Shown: positions 6,923 through 16,009, counted from the first letter of the stretch. The stretch is 48,964 bases of DNA from Lachnospiraceae bacterium UBA4364 (GCA_002393955.1 DGSK01000034.1:1-48964); one strand, 5' to 3'. A program made the numbers and translations. The notes: a model not told the origin generated them from the sequence alone.

Positions 6923-8071
6923 ATGGATGAAGGCGTAGATTATTCGGATATGGAACTTGAAAAAATAAGAAAAGAACTGGATGAGGTCGACAGGCAGATC
7001 GTGGAACTGTACGAAAAGCGCATGGCTCTTGCCTGCGAGGTGGCTGAATCCAAAAGAACGAGCGGAAAAAATGTATTTGATAAAGCAAGGGAGGATGCCA
7101 AGCTTAAGAGTGTATCAGGGCTTGTAAAGAAACCGGAGTACAGGCAGGGAGTGCAGGATCTTTTCGGGCAGCTTATGGGAAGCAGCAGGAAACTGCAGTA
7201 TTCCATATTGGCTTCGGATGATAAGGGAAGTCTTCCCTTTGCACCTGTTGATGCCCTGAATAAAAAGGCAACGGTTGTTTTCCAGGGGGCAGAAGGGTCT
7301 TATTCCGAGGAAGCAGCCCATACATTCTTTTCGGAGACGGCAGAATTTTTCCACACCGATACATTCAGGAATGCAATGCTTGCTCTGGATGAAGGGAGAG
7401 CGGAGTATGCTGTGCTTCCGATAGAAAATTCCACTGCCGGTATAGTGAGCGAGATATACGATCTGATGGCTGAGTTTGAACACTATATAGTCGGTGAGCA
7501 GATGATAAAGATAGAGCATTGTCTGCTGGGATGCGAGGGTACCACGCTTGATTCGATACATACGGTTTATTCACACCCCCAGTCGCTTATGCAGTCGGAG
7601 CGTTTTTTGCGCAGCTACCCTGAGTGGAAGATCATTTCCATGAGTAACAATGCTTTTGCAGCTAAGAAAGTGGCGGATGAAAAGGATATATCACAGGCCG
7701 CAATAGCAGGGGAGCATGCCGCTAAGGTTTATGGGCTTGATATAATACAAAAAGGGGTAAATCACTCGGATACTAATACTACTAGGTTCATAGTGGTAAG
7801 CAACCGTAAGATATTTGTAAAGAATGCAAAAAAAATAAGCTTATGCTTTGAAGTGCCGGACGAAAGCGGTTCCCTGTACCGTATGCTGTCCCATTTCATA
7901 TATAATGACATTAATATGAAAAAGATTGAAAGCCGTCCCATAGAGGGCAGGAACTGGGAGTACAGGTTCTTCCTGGATTTTGAGGGAAATCTGTCCGATC
8001 CGGGAGTGAAGAATGCTCTGTGCGGGCTCAGGGAAGAGGCAAGGAGCCTGCGTATACTTGGAAATTACTGA
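6923..8071 (+). CDS. pheA: Bifunctional chorismate mutase / prephenate dehydratase
   Basis: It converts chorismate to prephenate and then to phenylpyruvate, for phenylalanine synthesis. Domains in order: an AroQ-type chorismate mutase (about residues 10-95), prephenate dehydratase starting at VVFQGAEGSYSEEAA and including LPIENSTAG and the NTTRFIV signature, and a C-terminal ACT domain with the ESRP motif, the expected site of phenylalanine feedback. Total 382 residues, as in P-proteins. It starts 43 bases after pyrI and may be in the same transcript. No clear ribosome site precedes ATG 6923; in-frame ATG 6950 is a possible alternative and would lose only nine residues outside the mutase core. 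Confidence 0.93.
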   Translation: MDEGVDYSDMELEKIRKELDEVDRQIVELYEKRMALACEVAESKRTSGKNVFDKAREDAKLKSVSGLVKKPEYRQGVQDLFGQLMGSSRKLQYSILASDDKGSLPFAPVDALNKKATVVFQGAEGSYSEEAAHTFFSETAEFFHTDTFRNAMLALDEGRAEYAVLPIENSTAGIVSEIYDLMAEFEHYIVGEQMIKIEHCLLGCEGTTLDSIHTVYSHPQSLMQSERFLRSYPEWKIISMSNNAFAAKKVADEKDISQAAIAGEHAAKVYGLDIIQKGVNHSDTNTTRFIVVSNRKIFVKNAKKISLCFEVPDESGSLYRMLSHFIYNDINMKKIESRPIEGRNWEYRFFLDFEGNLSDPGVKNALCGLREEARSLRILGNY

Positions 8072-8142
8072 TACGGATATAAGGATCAACATACATATTA
8101 ATCTGCAGTTAAACATTTTGAAAGAATAACAGGAGGATCGGT

Positions 8143-10413
8143 ATGAATAAAAAAGAAAGAGAGAAAAAAGTAGAGGCACTGCTTTCAGAACTGACTCTCG
8201 AAGAAAAGATAAGCATGATCCACGGATCGGAGTTTTTTAAGAGTCCGGGAGTGGAGAGACTAGGAATACCGCCTATTGTGTATTCGGACGGTCCGATGGG
8301 CGTAAGGAATGATTTCATGCCGGATGAATGGAAGACCATAGGCACGACGGCTGATGAAGTCAGCTATGCTCCCTGTAATTCGGCTATTGCTGCTACTTGG
8401 AACCGATCCCTGGCTTGGAGTTCCGGCAGGATGCTGGGGGAAGAAGCCAGGGGCCGGGGTAAGGATATGCTCTTGGCACCGGGAATCAATATAAAGAGAA
8501 ATCCCCTCTGCGGAAGGAATTTTGAGTACATGAGTGAGGATCCCTGCCTGATATCGGAGCTTGTGGTTCCTCTTATTGAGGGAATCCAGGAGGCAGATGT
8601 TTCTGCCTGTGTTAAGCATTTTGTGTGCAATTCCCAGGAAGCCGAACGCTATATGGTAAACGTGGAGCTTTCCGACAGGGCACTGCAGGAAATTTACCTT
8701 CCGGGCTTTGAAGCTGCTGTACGCAAGGCCAAGAGCAGAGCTGTAATGGCTGCATATAATCTTATCAGAGGAAAGCATTGCTGCGAGAACCGGTGGCTAT
8801 TAAATGAACAGCTCAGGGGTACATGGAAATATGACGGGCTCATAGTATCCGACTGGGGCGGTAACCACAATACAAAGGATGCTGCTGAGAGTGCGCTGGA
8901 TGTAGAGATGGGCGTAAAGCCTGATTTTGATAATTACTTTATGGCTGATCCCTTGCTTAAAATGGTTAAAAAGGGAGAAATCGATGAGTCGCTGATCGAT
9001 GAGAAAATCAGGAATATCCTGCGATTTATGCTCTATATCAGGATGATAGATGTGGAGTTTAAGGAAACAAAGACCAAGGGCGGCAAGACCGTAAAGGCAA
9101 AGGCGGTGCCTGTTGAAGACCGGAACAGGGGCAGCTATGCTTCAGTAAGCCATTTTGAAAAGGCTCTGAATACTGCAAGAGAGTCAGTTATACTTCTTAA
9201 GAATGAAAACGGTCGTCTTCCTATTGACCCCCAAAAGACAAGGAAGGTACTGGTCATCGGAGACAATGCAAATCGCAGGCAGGCTAATGGCGGAGGAAGT
9301 GCTGAGATAAAGGCTCTTTTCGAGATTACCCCGCTGCTTGGGATAACCAAGGCATTCGGAGGCAATACTCAGGTGAAATATGCAAAGGGGTATTATGTTC
9401 CGCCTAAAAAAACCGAGGAATTCAACTGGCAGGCTGAGAGTGTGAATATTGAGGATGTTTATCAGGCTGTGGCACAAAAGAAGGATTCTGCAACTGATAA
9501 AAAGAAGGGAAAAGAGCTTAGGGACGAAGCTGTAAGGCTGGCTAAAGAATATGATGAGGTAATATTTGTAGGCGGTCTGGATCATGACTATGATGTAGAA
9601 GACCATGACAGAACCGATATGAAGCTTCCTTATGGTCAGGATGAGACTATAAGTGCTGTCCTGGATGCAAATCCAAACACGGTGGTCGTGCTGGTAGCAG
9701 GAAGCCCCGTAGAAATGTCCAAGTGGGCTGACAGGGCAAAGGCCATCGTATGGATGGGATATAACGGAATGGAGGGGGGAACTGCTCTGGGTGAGGTCAT
9801 CACAGGCATGGTAAATCCTTCAGGTAAGCTTCCGGAGACGCTTCCTGTTGATTTCAAGTCCACACCTGTAAGCCGCTTTGGTGATTATCCGGGAAGGAAG
9901 CTGAAAAAGGAAGAGGCATCAAGGATCAATGCGCATCTGACGCAGACGTTCAATGAAGGGGTCTTTGTCGGCTACAGATATTATGAAAAGTATGATGTTC
10001 CGGTACAGTTTCCCTTCGGTCACGGTTTGTCATATACTTCGTTTAAGTATTCGGGACTTGCTGTAAGGAACGTGGAAGGTAAGCCGGTTAATAAGAGAAA
10101 GCTTACTGACGGCTTGTACGTGGTCAGCGTAAAGATAAAGAATGTGGGAGATCGTGAAGGCAGTGAGACTGTTCAGTTCTATGTGGGTGAAGAGGTGCCC
10201 TCTAAAGAAAATCCCGTAAAAGAACTCAAAGGATTTGACAAGGTTTTGTTGAGGCCCGGTGAAGAGAAGGTCGTAAGTGTTGTACTTCCGCTGAAGGCAT
10301 TTGCCCATTATGATGAAGAAAAGGCCGAATGGGTAATGATGAAAGGCAAGGCAAAAGTGTATGCTGCAGCGTCATCTGCCGATGTGAGACTGGAGAAGAC
10401 CATAAAGCTTTGA
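8143..10413 (+). CDS. Glycoside hydrolase family 3 beta-glucosidase
   Basis: A 756-residue GH3 enzyme, probably releasing glucose from the non-reducing end of beta-glucosides. It has an N-terminal TIM-barrel domain with LTLEEKISMIHG, SDGPMGVR and KHFVCN, and the nucleophile in IVSDWGG (D237). The alpha/beta sandwich follows, then a fibronectin III-like domain starting near FPFGHGLSYTSF. There is no signal peptide, so it probably acts in the cytoplasm on imported oligosaccharides. GGAGG precedes ATG 8143. It is monocistronic, with a strong terminator just after the stop. The exact substrate (cellobiose, xylobiose or other) cannot be read from sequence. Confidence 0.9.
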   Translation: MNKKEREKKVEALLSELTLEEKISMIHGSEFFKSPGVERLGIPPIVYSDGPMGVRNDFMPDEWKTIGTTADEVSYAPCNSAIAATWNRSLAWSSGRMLGEEARGRGKDMLLAPGINIKRNPLCGRNFEYMSEDPCLISELVVPLIEGIQEADVSACVKHFVCNSQEAERYMVNVELSDRALQEIYLPGFEAAVRKAKSRAVMAAYNLIRGKHCCENRWLLNEQLRGTWKYDGLIVSDWGGNHNTKDAAESALDVEMGVKPDFDNYFMADPLLKMVKKGEIDESLIDEKIRNILRFMLYIRMIDVEFKETKTKGGKTVKAKAVPVEDRNRGSYASVSHFEKALNTARESVILLKNENGRLPIDPQKTRKVLVIGDNANRRQANGGGSAEIKALFEITPLLGITKAFGGNTQVKYAKGYYVPPKKTEEFNWQAESVNIEDVYQAVAQKKDSATDKKKGKELRDEAVRLAKEYDEVIFVGGLDHDYDVEDHDRTDMKLPYGQDETISAVLDANPNTVVVLVAGSPVEMSKWADRAKAIVWMGYNGMEGGTALGEVITGMVNPSGKLPETLPVDFKSTPVSRFGDYPGRKLKKEEASRINAHLTQTFNEGVFVGYRYYEKYDVPVQFPFGHGLSYTSFKYSGLAVRNVEGKPVNKRKLTDGLYVVSVKIKNVGDREGSETVQFYVGEEVPSKENPVKELKGFDKVLLRPGEEKVVSVVLPLKAFAHYDEEKAEWVMMKGKAKVYAAASSADVRLEKTIKL

Positions 10414-10449
10414 ACCGGTATTGTATGCATTAATATTGTAACAGTATTG

Positions 10450-10490
10450 AAAAGGCACGATGTTTAATCGTGCCTTTCATTTTTGTTATC
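10450..10490. terminator. Bidirectional terminator between GH3 and phosphatase genes
   Basis: AAAGGCACGAT, a short loop, ATCGTGCCTTT, then CATTTTTG. The stem also covers the last codons of the convergent minus-strand gene, so the two genes share it. Confidence 0.8.
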
Positions 10491-11198
10491 GAAACATTCA
10501 CAGAACCTGGCTGCAAATGACGGCTTCATGCCGGATGCGTATAAGTGGGAAGTATCACCATATTCGATGCACCGCCACTGGGCGATTCCCTTTTCACGTT
10601 CTTCTGTCACAATGGTTGTTACGGAGGTGGGGGCCATGCACAAACCGTGCCACAATATCATTGGCGATATATTAAGGAGACGGCTTAGCAGCAGTGTGGC
10701 ACAGCCGAAGTGTGAAAAGAAAACATAGGTATCGTTGTTGGCGTTTTCTGCGTTGTAGTATAAACCATTCCTGCTGTAGCCGTGGGTTTTCAGGAAATCT
10801 TCAAAAGAACTGATTACATATTCATATCGCTCTTTAAGGGATTTTTCTTCGAAAAGAGGATGAAGCATCCATCTGTCTTTATCGTAAAAATCAGGATATG
10901 CCATCCAGTCGGAGGGCCTCCAGTCCCAGGCCATTCCGGCTTCACCGGGGGCTTTATCAGGACGGTGGATAAAAATATCAAATTCTCTTATCCAGTCAAG
11001 CTCAGTTGCGCTGCGGCCGATTTTTTTTAGTGAAGGGGCTGCGGTTGCTTTCGCTCTGCCTAAAGGGGATACATAAAATTCTTTAACGTCCATTCCCGCG
11101 ACCCTTTCTGCGAGAAAAGCAGCTTCTTTAAATCCCACTTCTGTAAGGGAGTCTTTTTCGTAATCCGGTTCGCCGTGTCTTATAAAAACAAGTTTCAT
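10464..11198 (-). CDS. Histidine phosphatase family protein
   Basis: A 244-residue phosphoglycerate mutase-like phosphatase. The catalytic RHG motif is in MKLVFIRHGEPDYE at the N-terminus, followed by LTEVGFKEAAFLAERV and the second-arginine region YVSPLGRAKATA. A late catalytic-histidine region reads FFSHFGCATLLL. The substrate is unknown. The start at 11198 is supported by AAGGAGATTC just upstream; an extension to 11237 has no ribosome site. It converges on the GH3 gene and has its own promoter. Confidence 0.8.
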   Translation of the reverse strand: MKLVFIRHGEPDYEKDSLTEVGFKEAAFLAERVAGMDVKEFYVSPLGRAKATAAPSLKKIGRSATELDWIREFDIFIHRPDKAPGEAGMAWDWRPSDWMAYPDFYDKDRWMLHPLFEEKSLKERYEYVISSFEDFLKTHGYSRNGLYYNAENANNDTYVFFSHFGCATLLLSRLLNISPMILWHGLCMAPTSVTTIVTEEREKGIAQWRCIEYGDTSHLYASGMKPSFAARFCECFDNKNERHD

Positions 11199-11246
11199 AA
11201 TGAATCTCCTTGATGTATTTATATTTGGTTCAGGCAATTTCGATAT

Positions 11247-11276
11247 ATTTTACAATATTTTGCCGGGGAATAACAA
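11247..11276 (-). promoter_or_regulatory. Promoter of the histidine phosphatase gene
   Basis: On the minus strand TTGTTA (11276-11271), an 18-base spacer and TAAAAT (11252-11247). The rest of the 11199-11508 gap is AT-rich. It holds one small hairpin, CCGCA/TGCGG at 11479-11492, directly before the ribosome site of the next plus-strand gene; I see nothing else in it. Confidence 0.55.
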
Positions 11277-11508
11277 CCGCATCACAGAATAATGACAGGA
11301 TGATTATTAAATCCGCCCTAAATATCCGATTTGTAAAACAAAGTGATTAATGAAAAAAAAGTATGGCAATTATTTTAATGTAGTGTTATTATTAAATAAG
11401 TTTACATAAATTATTAACATAATATGGAGAGGAATGTCTTACGCCGTATGTTGTTTTTTTGGCGTATGTACAAAGGTACCGCACATATGCGGCAGAAGGA
11501 GGAAAATA

Positions 11509-13083
11509 ATGAAACAGAGAACAGCAAGGAAAATGCATCGCTTCATCAGCATGCTGATGGCTGTGGTGCTATGCGCAGGGCTTTGCGGCAGCTTTTTAGC
11601 CATAAAAGCTAATGCGGCAGACGGAACTGTCAAGGGAAAAGTGGCAGACGGTACCACTGATGACCTGCTTAAGCTTGACACATCCGAGGGCGTAATGCAG
11701 ATCAAGATGGATGCAGACCTGAATATTGAGGATGCACCTGTTCTGATAAAAGGAAAAGAAGTTACGGTTGAGTGGAAGTATGGCAGTGATTCATACCTTC
11801 ATACTTCATGCATCAAGGCATCCGGCGGAACCAACTGGGGGGCAACTGTTGATACTACCAACCAGATAACTGTTTCAGGTAAGGTTATGGAAGGCTCTGA
11901 CGCAAGCACCCTTCTTCTTGACTGTAACGGCAGTAAGTTTAACATCCGCTTAGACAAGGCATCCAATTTCCCGGGCTGCAGGATCATACGTAAGGACAAG
12001 CAGCTGAGCGTGACTGTTGCCGGTGCATCTGATGGTTATCTTCATGCAGTGAATATCACAGCAAACGAAACGGCTTCATCTTCGAGTACTATCACAGGAG
12101 TTCCGGAAAAGACTCCCGATGGACGTACACTTGCGGTTATCTCGGGAACTGTGCAGGACAATCCGTCTGATTCTTCATTTGTGCTTAAGGTAAATAACAA
12201 TCTTCTTACAATAAAGATTGACAGCTCAACTGATCTGACCCAGCTTCATGTGCTGAATTCTGGAAGGACTGTAAGCGCGGCTGTATATACCGGCTCAGAT
12301 AACCAGTTCCATGCATATAAGCTTGGCGGAAATATAACAAACGGTCCGGTAGCATTGGACGGAGCAGCAGTGACGGTAAGCGGAACTGTACTTAAAAATA
12401 CTGATGATAATACGCTTCTGCTTTCAACCTCTGATGGAAATATGACTATCAGGATGGATACACAGACCGTTATCGGTGCAGGAGGACTTCTTCTTATCGG
12501 TAAGAAAGTGGAAGTGGTCGTTCAGCATGGTGCAGATGCATATATGCATGCTGTTAAGATCACAGGAAAGGAATCGTCTTCAACAACTGATCCCTCATCT
12601 AATCTGTGGCCTGCCACAACAAGATGTTCCGGCGAAGTGGATGTAAAGGGAAAGGTTGATAAGAAGACGGATAACAATACTCTGTATCTTAATATAGATG
12701 GTCAGGGCACAATGATCATCCGCATTGATGTGAATACAAAGTGGGAAGCTGCACAGGCCTTTAGGATCGGTGATACAGTAAAGGCTAAGGTGTATGGCGG
12801 TGCGGATGCATATATGCATGCTGCAAGCATTACATCAAATCTTGATTCTGCTTCAGGTACTTCACTTGATGCAACTAGCCAGCTCAATTTTGTGGGTAAG
12901 ATTACAAAGATCGATGGTTCCAAGATTACACTCTCTACTGCATCAGGCGACATGCTTATCAAGTATGATAACGGAACAAACTTTGACGGCTACCGTATCT
13001 TAAAGACAAGTGACAGTAATGTGACTATCACGGCTATGACAGGTTCAGACGGATACTGGCGTGCAACAAGAGTGTACAAGTAA
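11509..13083 (+). CDS. Secreted protein of six tandem beta-type repeats
   Basis: A 524-residue secreted protein of no family I recognise. It has a signal peptide with likely cleavage after ANA at residue 36. The mature part is six diverged repeats of about 75 residues. Each has the pattern (V/I)xGxV near its start, then a D/N-rich turn, a TLLL-type strand, a G-M-x-I-(R/K)-x-D strand, a K-x-V strand and G-(A/S)-D-x-Y-(M/L)-H-A near its end. The pattern resembles stacked OB-like beta barrels and suggests ligand or surface binding. No sortase, SLH or membrane anchor is seen. The start at 11509 is fixed by AAGGAGG and the signal peptide; the in-frame upstream region from 11434 is not a plausible N-terminus. 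Confidence 0.7.
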   Translation: MKQRTARKMHRFISMLMAVVLCAGLCGSFLAIKANAADGTVKGKVADGTTDDLLKLDTSEGVMQIKMDADLNIEDAPVLIKGKEVTVEWKYGSDSYLHTSCIKASGGTNWGATVDTTNQITVSGKVMEGSDASTLLLDCNGSKFNIRLDKASNFPGCRIIRKDKQLSVTVAGASDGYLHAVNITANETASSSSTITGVPEKTPDGRTLAVISGTVQDNPSDSSFVLKVNNNLLTIKIDSSTDLTQLHVLNSGRTVSAAVYTGSDNQFHAYKLGGNITNGPVALDGAAVTVSGTVLKNTDDNTLLLSTSDGNMTIRMDTQTVIGAGGLLLIGKKVEVVVQHGADAYMHAVKITGKESSSTTDPSSNLWPATTRCSGEVDVKGKVDKKTDNNTLYLNIDGQGTMIIRIDVNTKWEAAQAFRIGDTVKAKVYGGADAYMHAASITSNLDSASGTSLDATSQLNFVGKITKIDGSKITLSTASGDMLIKYDNGTNFDGYRILKTSDSNVTITAMTGSDGYWRATRVYK

Positions 13084-13184
13084 TACAATAACTTATATTT
13101 AAGGAATAAATCTTCATCGCGTCAGAGAATCTGCTATCACAAATTCTCTTCGCATAGCCGATAGAGCGGCAGAAAGGGAAAAAA

Positions 13185-13883
13185 ATGAAGAAATATATTG
13201 CAGAATTTATCGGAACGTTCATATTGGTGTTTGTAGGCTGCGGAACGGCAATGCTTGTAGGCTGTGATTCGAAAAATGGATGCGGCTATATACTTACAGC
13301 TTTTGCCTTCGGTCTTGCCATTGTGGCAATGGCCTATGGTGTGGGCAATATTTCAGGCGGCCATGTTAATCCGGCTGTGTCACTTGCAGTATTTATAAAT
13401 GGTGGTATTACACCTGTGGATTTTGCAGGATATGTTGTGGCTCAGTGCCTGGGTGCGTTCGTAGGTTCTGAAGCGCTTGCATGCATATTCAGTCTCGGAA
13501 ATGTTACTGATATGACAGGCGGACTTGCAACCAACGGTCTCGGCGGTGTATCCGGATCATTCGCAGCAGGAATACTGGTAGAGGTTATAGCTACCTGTAT
13601 ATTTGTAATGGCTATACTTGGCGTTACATCAAAGAAGCAGAGCCACGGCTCTTTCGGCGGACTTATAATCGGTCTTACCCTTGTGGCTATCCATATCTGC
13701 ACTATCGGTCTTACCGGTACATCCGTAAACCCTGCAAGAAGTCTTGGCCCTGCTATAGCAGCAGCCATCGGATCAAATTTCGATCCCATAAAGCAGGTGG
13801 TAGTATTTATAGTCGGTCCTCTGCTTGGCGCGGCTATTGGCGGTTTTGCATATAAGTTCCTTGAAGCAGATGATAAAAAGTGA
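13185..13883 (+). CDS. aqpZ: Aquaporin Z-type water channel
   Basis: A 232-residue MIP-family channel with six membrane segments and both NPA boxes (GGHVNPAVS and GTSVNPARSLGPA). Around the second box the selectivity-filter pattern reads His (in AIHIC), Thr (GTS) and Arg (NPAR). This matches water-selective AqpZ rather than glycerol facilitators, which carry smaller residues and NPARD. It lies 101 bases after the six-repeat secreted protein in the same direction; a 7-bp hairpin (AGAGAAT/ATTCTCT) in between has no U-tail. A 13-bp hairpin follows the gene. Confidence 0.85.
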   Translation: MKKYIAEFIGTFILVFVGCGTAMLVGCDSKNGCGYILTAFAFGLAIVAMAYGVGNISGGHVNPAVSLAVFINGGITPVDFAGYVVAQCLGAFVGSEALACIFSLGNVTDMTGGLATNGLGGVSGSFAAGILVEVIATCIFVMAILGVTSKKQSHGSFGGLIIGLTLVAIHICTIGLTGTSVNPARSLGPAIAAAIGSNFDPIKQVVVFIVGPLLGAAIGGFAYKFLEADDKK

Positions 13884-13942
13884 TAAATAAATCACTTTGC
13901 AAAATCTGATTTTGCGTGTAGAATGTAAATATTGAAAAGAGT

Positions 13943-13973
13943 AAACGGCAAAACTGATGGAGTTTTGTCGTTT
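13943..13973 (+). terminator. Hairpin after aqpZ
   Basis: AAACGGCAAAACT, loop GATGG, AGTTTTGTCGTTT: 13 base pairs with one wobble. The U-run is contained in the descending arm and is not long, so this is a probable rather than certain terminator. Confidence 0.55.
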
Positions 13974-14015
13974 GCTATATTAGGGCTGTCTTCTTAAAAA
14001 TTCATGGAGGTATAG

Positions 14016-14537
14016 ATGTCCGAAAATGAAATAAACAGCGTCCTGTACCGTTATGGTGCTTCCATATTTGATTCGGCTGAATTTAAGCAGGCAATGAATC
14101 AGAAGCATCATAACCGTACTACAGTAGGTGACCATACCATCAGGGTGGCACATACCAGTTTAAAGATATGTAATTTTCTTGAAAAGATACACATATCTAC
14201 CAAGAAGTCGGATGTAGTAGTAGGGGCTCTATGTCACGATCTGGGGATACTTGATCGCGATAAGTGTTTTAAGAATAATGCTGAATGCTACAGGGAGCAT
14301 CCTGTCAGATCGCTGGATGTGGCAAGGCGGCTGGTACCGGACATAAATTACAATACTGAGAAGATCATCCGCTGCCATATGTGGCCGGTGACCATCACGA
14401 AGTTTCCTACATCGAAGGAAAGTATGATAGTTTCCATAGCTGATAAGTATGCTGCAGTCGGTGATGGGATAATGAGAAAGAAGAAGGCAGAGGCAGTACG
14501 CGCAAGAAGCAATAGGGCCATAAACTACGGAGTTTAA
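14016..14537 (+). CDS. HD-domain phosphohydrolase
   Basis: A 173-residue metal-dependent phosphohydrolase-like protein. The HD signature is visible as H40 (GDHTIRVAH), ALCHDLG (H74, D75) and a late aspartate in VSIADKYAA. Family members cleave phosphomonoesters or nucleotides; the substrate is unknown. GGAGG precedes ATG 14016. It is the first of three closely spaced genes (24-base and 4-base gaps) with a small membrane protein and a cysteine-peptidase-like protein. Confidence 0.75.
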   Translation: MSENEINSVLYRYGASIFDSAEFKQAMNQKHHNRTTVGDHTIRVAHTSLKICNFLEKIHISTKKSDVVVGALCHDLGILDRDKCFKNNAECYREHPVRSLDVARRLVPDINYNTEKIIRCHMWPVTITKFPTSKESMIVSIADKYAAVGDGIMRKKKAEAVRARSNRAINYGV

Positions 14538-14561
14538 AAAGAGAGGGGAAGTGCTGAGATT

Positions 14562-14804
14562 ATGAATAATGCGATATCTGGTGTAAAGGACAGTATAGAC
14601 AGTGCACAGCAGAAGATAAAAGACTGGGTAGCAGATGATGAGATAGTGGTTTCCAAGAAAGTCATCATTCTGGCTTTCATAGTCGCTTTTCTTGTTGGCT
14701 TTGCAGTGGGTGTGATGATGGTACCAAGCCCTACCGTGATAGTGCAGTCTGACAAGAAGCCGAGTGTTATAAGCGGTCTTAAGAGCCTGTTCAAGAGGGT
14801 GTGA
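14562..14804 (+). CDS. Small single-pass membrane protein
   Basis: An 80-residue hypothetical protein. An amphipathic, charged N-terminus of about 30 residues precedes one hydrophobic segment (about 34-53, IILAFIVAFLVGFAVGVMMV), and a basic tail ends KSLFKRV. No known family is recognised. GAGGGG lies about 15 bases before the ATG, which is long. The position between the HD protein and the cysteine-peptidase-like gene suggests that it anchors or assists one of them; this is inference. Confidence 0.6.
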   Translation: MNNAISGVKDSIDSAQQKIKDWVADDEIVVSKKVIILAFIVAFLVGFAVGVMMVPSPTVIVQSDKKPSVISGLKSLFKRV

Positions 14805-14808
14805 TAAA

Positions 14809-15495
14809 TTGGGCATCATAGGAGCTTGTACCATACAGGTGTTTCATTTGCTGGCCGGCAGGCTTAAGCAGGAGACAAGGGAGAGCCAGTACAGGCTTAA
14901 CAGGATCGCGTGGCGTGAATATAAGAAAAAGATCCCGGGGAGATATCTGGAAAACCAGCCGGCTCTCACGGGATTTTTATATGGCGTTGCAGGTAAAAAT
15001 GCCTGTAAGATATTTTTCAAAGGGCTGCCTTTGACGGCGGCACGCAATTCATGTGAGGTAATAGCAACTTATAATGCGCTTCTGGCACTTGGTGATGAAA
15101 AAAGCTATCCGGAGATACTGTATGAATATTCAGGAGACGGCATATGCTTTAATGGAATATTCGGAACAGATCCGCTTGCGATATACAGGTATTTTAAGGA
15201 ACGTGGCTATGAAGTGACGGAATACAGAGGCCGGAAGATAGAGACACTTAAGGATGAGGATGACGGGGCGGCATATATCTATACGGCTTTTAACAGGGGA
15301 TATAATCCTTTCCATATGGTTCATACGCTGTGTGTAACCAGGGAGGGGGACAGCTTCAGGGTTCATAACGGCTTTATTGAAAAAAATCCATATCCGGATC
15401 CTCTGACAGCACTAAAGGCTTATAATGGCGGAATGAGCCGTACCATATATGTTTTGAAGATAAGAAAAAATGACACATCGTCAGTGCATGTTTAG
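14809..15495 (+). CDS. Papain/C39-like cysteine peptidase-fold protein
   Basis: A 228-residue protein with the arrangement of a papain-like or C39-like cysteine peptidase: Cys82 in ARNSCEVIATYNALLALG, His172 in MVHTLCV and Asn187 in FRVHNGF, in the order Cys-His-Asn. Its N-terminus is basic and lacks a clear signal peptide. The start is a TTG at 14809, four bases after the previous stop, with AGAGGG upstream; no ATG is available before residue 170, which favours TTG. It may process a peptide or be a catalytically altered relative. Function is not established. Confidence 0.55.
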   Translation: MGIIGACTIQVFHLLAGRLKQETRESQYRLNRIAWREYKKKIPGRYLENQPALTGFLYGVAGKNACKIFFKGLPLTAARNSCEVIATYNALLALGDEKSYPEILYEYSGDGICFNGIFGTDPLAIYRYFKERGYEVTEYRGRKIETLKDEDDGAAYIYTAFNRGYNPFHMVHTLCVTREGDSFRVHNGFIEKNPYPDPLTALKAYNGGMSRTIYVLKIRKNDTSSVHV

Positions 15496-15518
15496 TTCTG
15501 CAAAACCTGGGTTTTATC

Positions 15519-15555
15519 TTGCAATTCCGGTTAGTTTATGGTACAGTTGTTAGGT
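15519..15555 (+). promoter_or_regulatory. Promoter and possible operator of the DtxR/MntR-type gene
   Basis: TTGCAA (15519-15524), a 17-base spacer and TACAGT (15542-15547). TTAGGT at 15550-15555 sits at the expected transcription start and equals half of the DtxR-type consensus TTAGGTTAGCCTAA, so autoregulation is possible; a full palindrome is not present. Confidence 0.5.
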
Positions 15556-15595
15556 AGATAAAACTCGCGTAAGCTAAAAGATAGGAGTGCAATAT

Positions 15596-15982
15596 ATGAG
15601 GTCCAACGAATCATCAGAAGATTATCTTGAAACTATACTGATATTAAGCAAAAAACTTCCTGTGGTGAGGGCTGTTGATATAGCAAATGAAATGGGATTC
15701 AGGAAATCCAGCGTCAGCATCGCCATGAAGAACCTCCGGGAAAAGAACCATATTACTGTAATGGATGCAGGCTATATTTATCTTACCGACAGCGGAAAGG
15801 CTATAGCTGAGACGATATATGAAAGACACCTTTTTCTTTCTGCGTGGCTTAAAGACCTTGGCGTGGACGAGGATGTGGCAACTGAGGATGCCTGTCGCAT
15901 AGAACATGTAATAAGTGCAGAAAGCTTTGCGGCATTGAAAAAGTACCTCAAGGATAAAGGGTATGAGCCCGGAGCAGTCTGA
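15596..15982 (+). CDS. Metal-dependent transcriptional regulator, DtxR/MntR family
   Basis: A 128-residue repressor with an N-terminal winged helix (about 8-65) and a dimerisation/metal-binding domain; the C-terminal SH3 domain of long DtxR proteins is absent, as in MntR. Metal ligands by alignment with B. subtilis MntR are D9, E12, H78, C100, E103 and H104. The Cys at 100 (DACRIEHVIS) is DtxR/IdeR-like whereas D9 is MntR-like, so the preferred metal (manganese or iron) is uncertain. ATG 15596 has AGGAG upstream; the GTG at 15587 overlaps that site. A rubrerythrin gene converges downstream, consistent with a metal/oxidative theme. Confidence 0.85.
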   Translation: MRSNESSEDYLETILILSKKLPVVRAVDIANEMGFRKSSVSIAMKNLREKNHITVMDAGYIYLTDSGKAIAETIYERHLFLSAWLKDLGVDEDVATEDACRIEHVISAESFAALKKYLKDKGYEPGAV

Positions 15983-16009
15983 GAAGGCTGTCAAGCTGAG
16001 GAAAATATA

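Noticed and set aside
11434..11508. Upstream in-frame start of the six-repeat secreted protein
   Set aside because: It would bury the signal peptide, and the strong AAGGAGG site belongs to ATG 11509.
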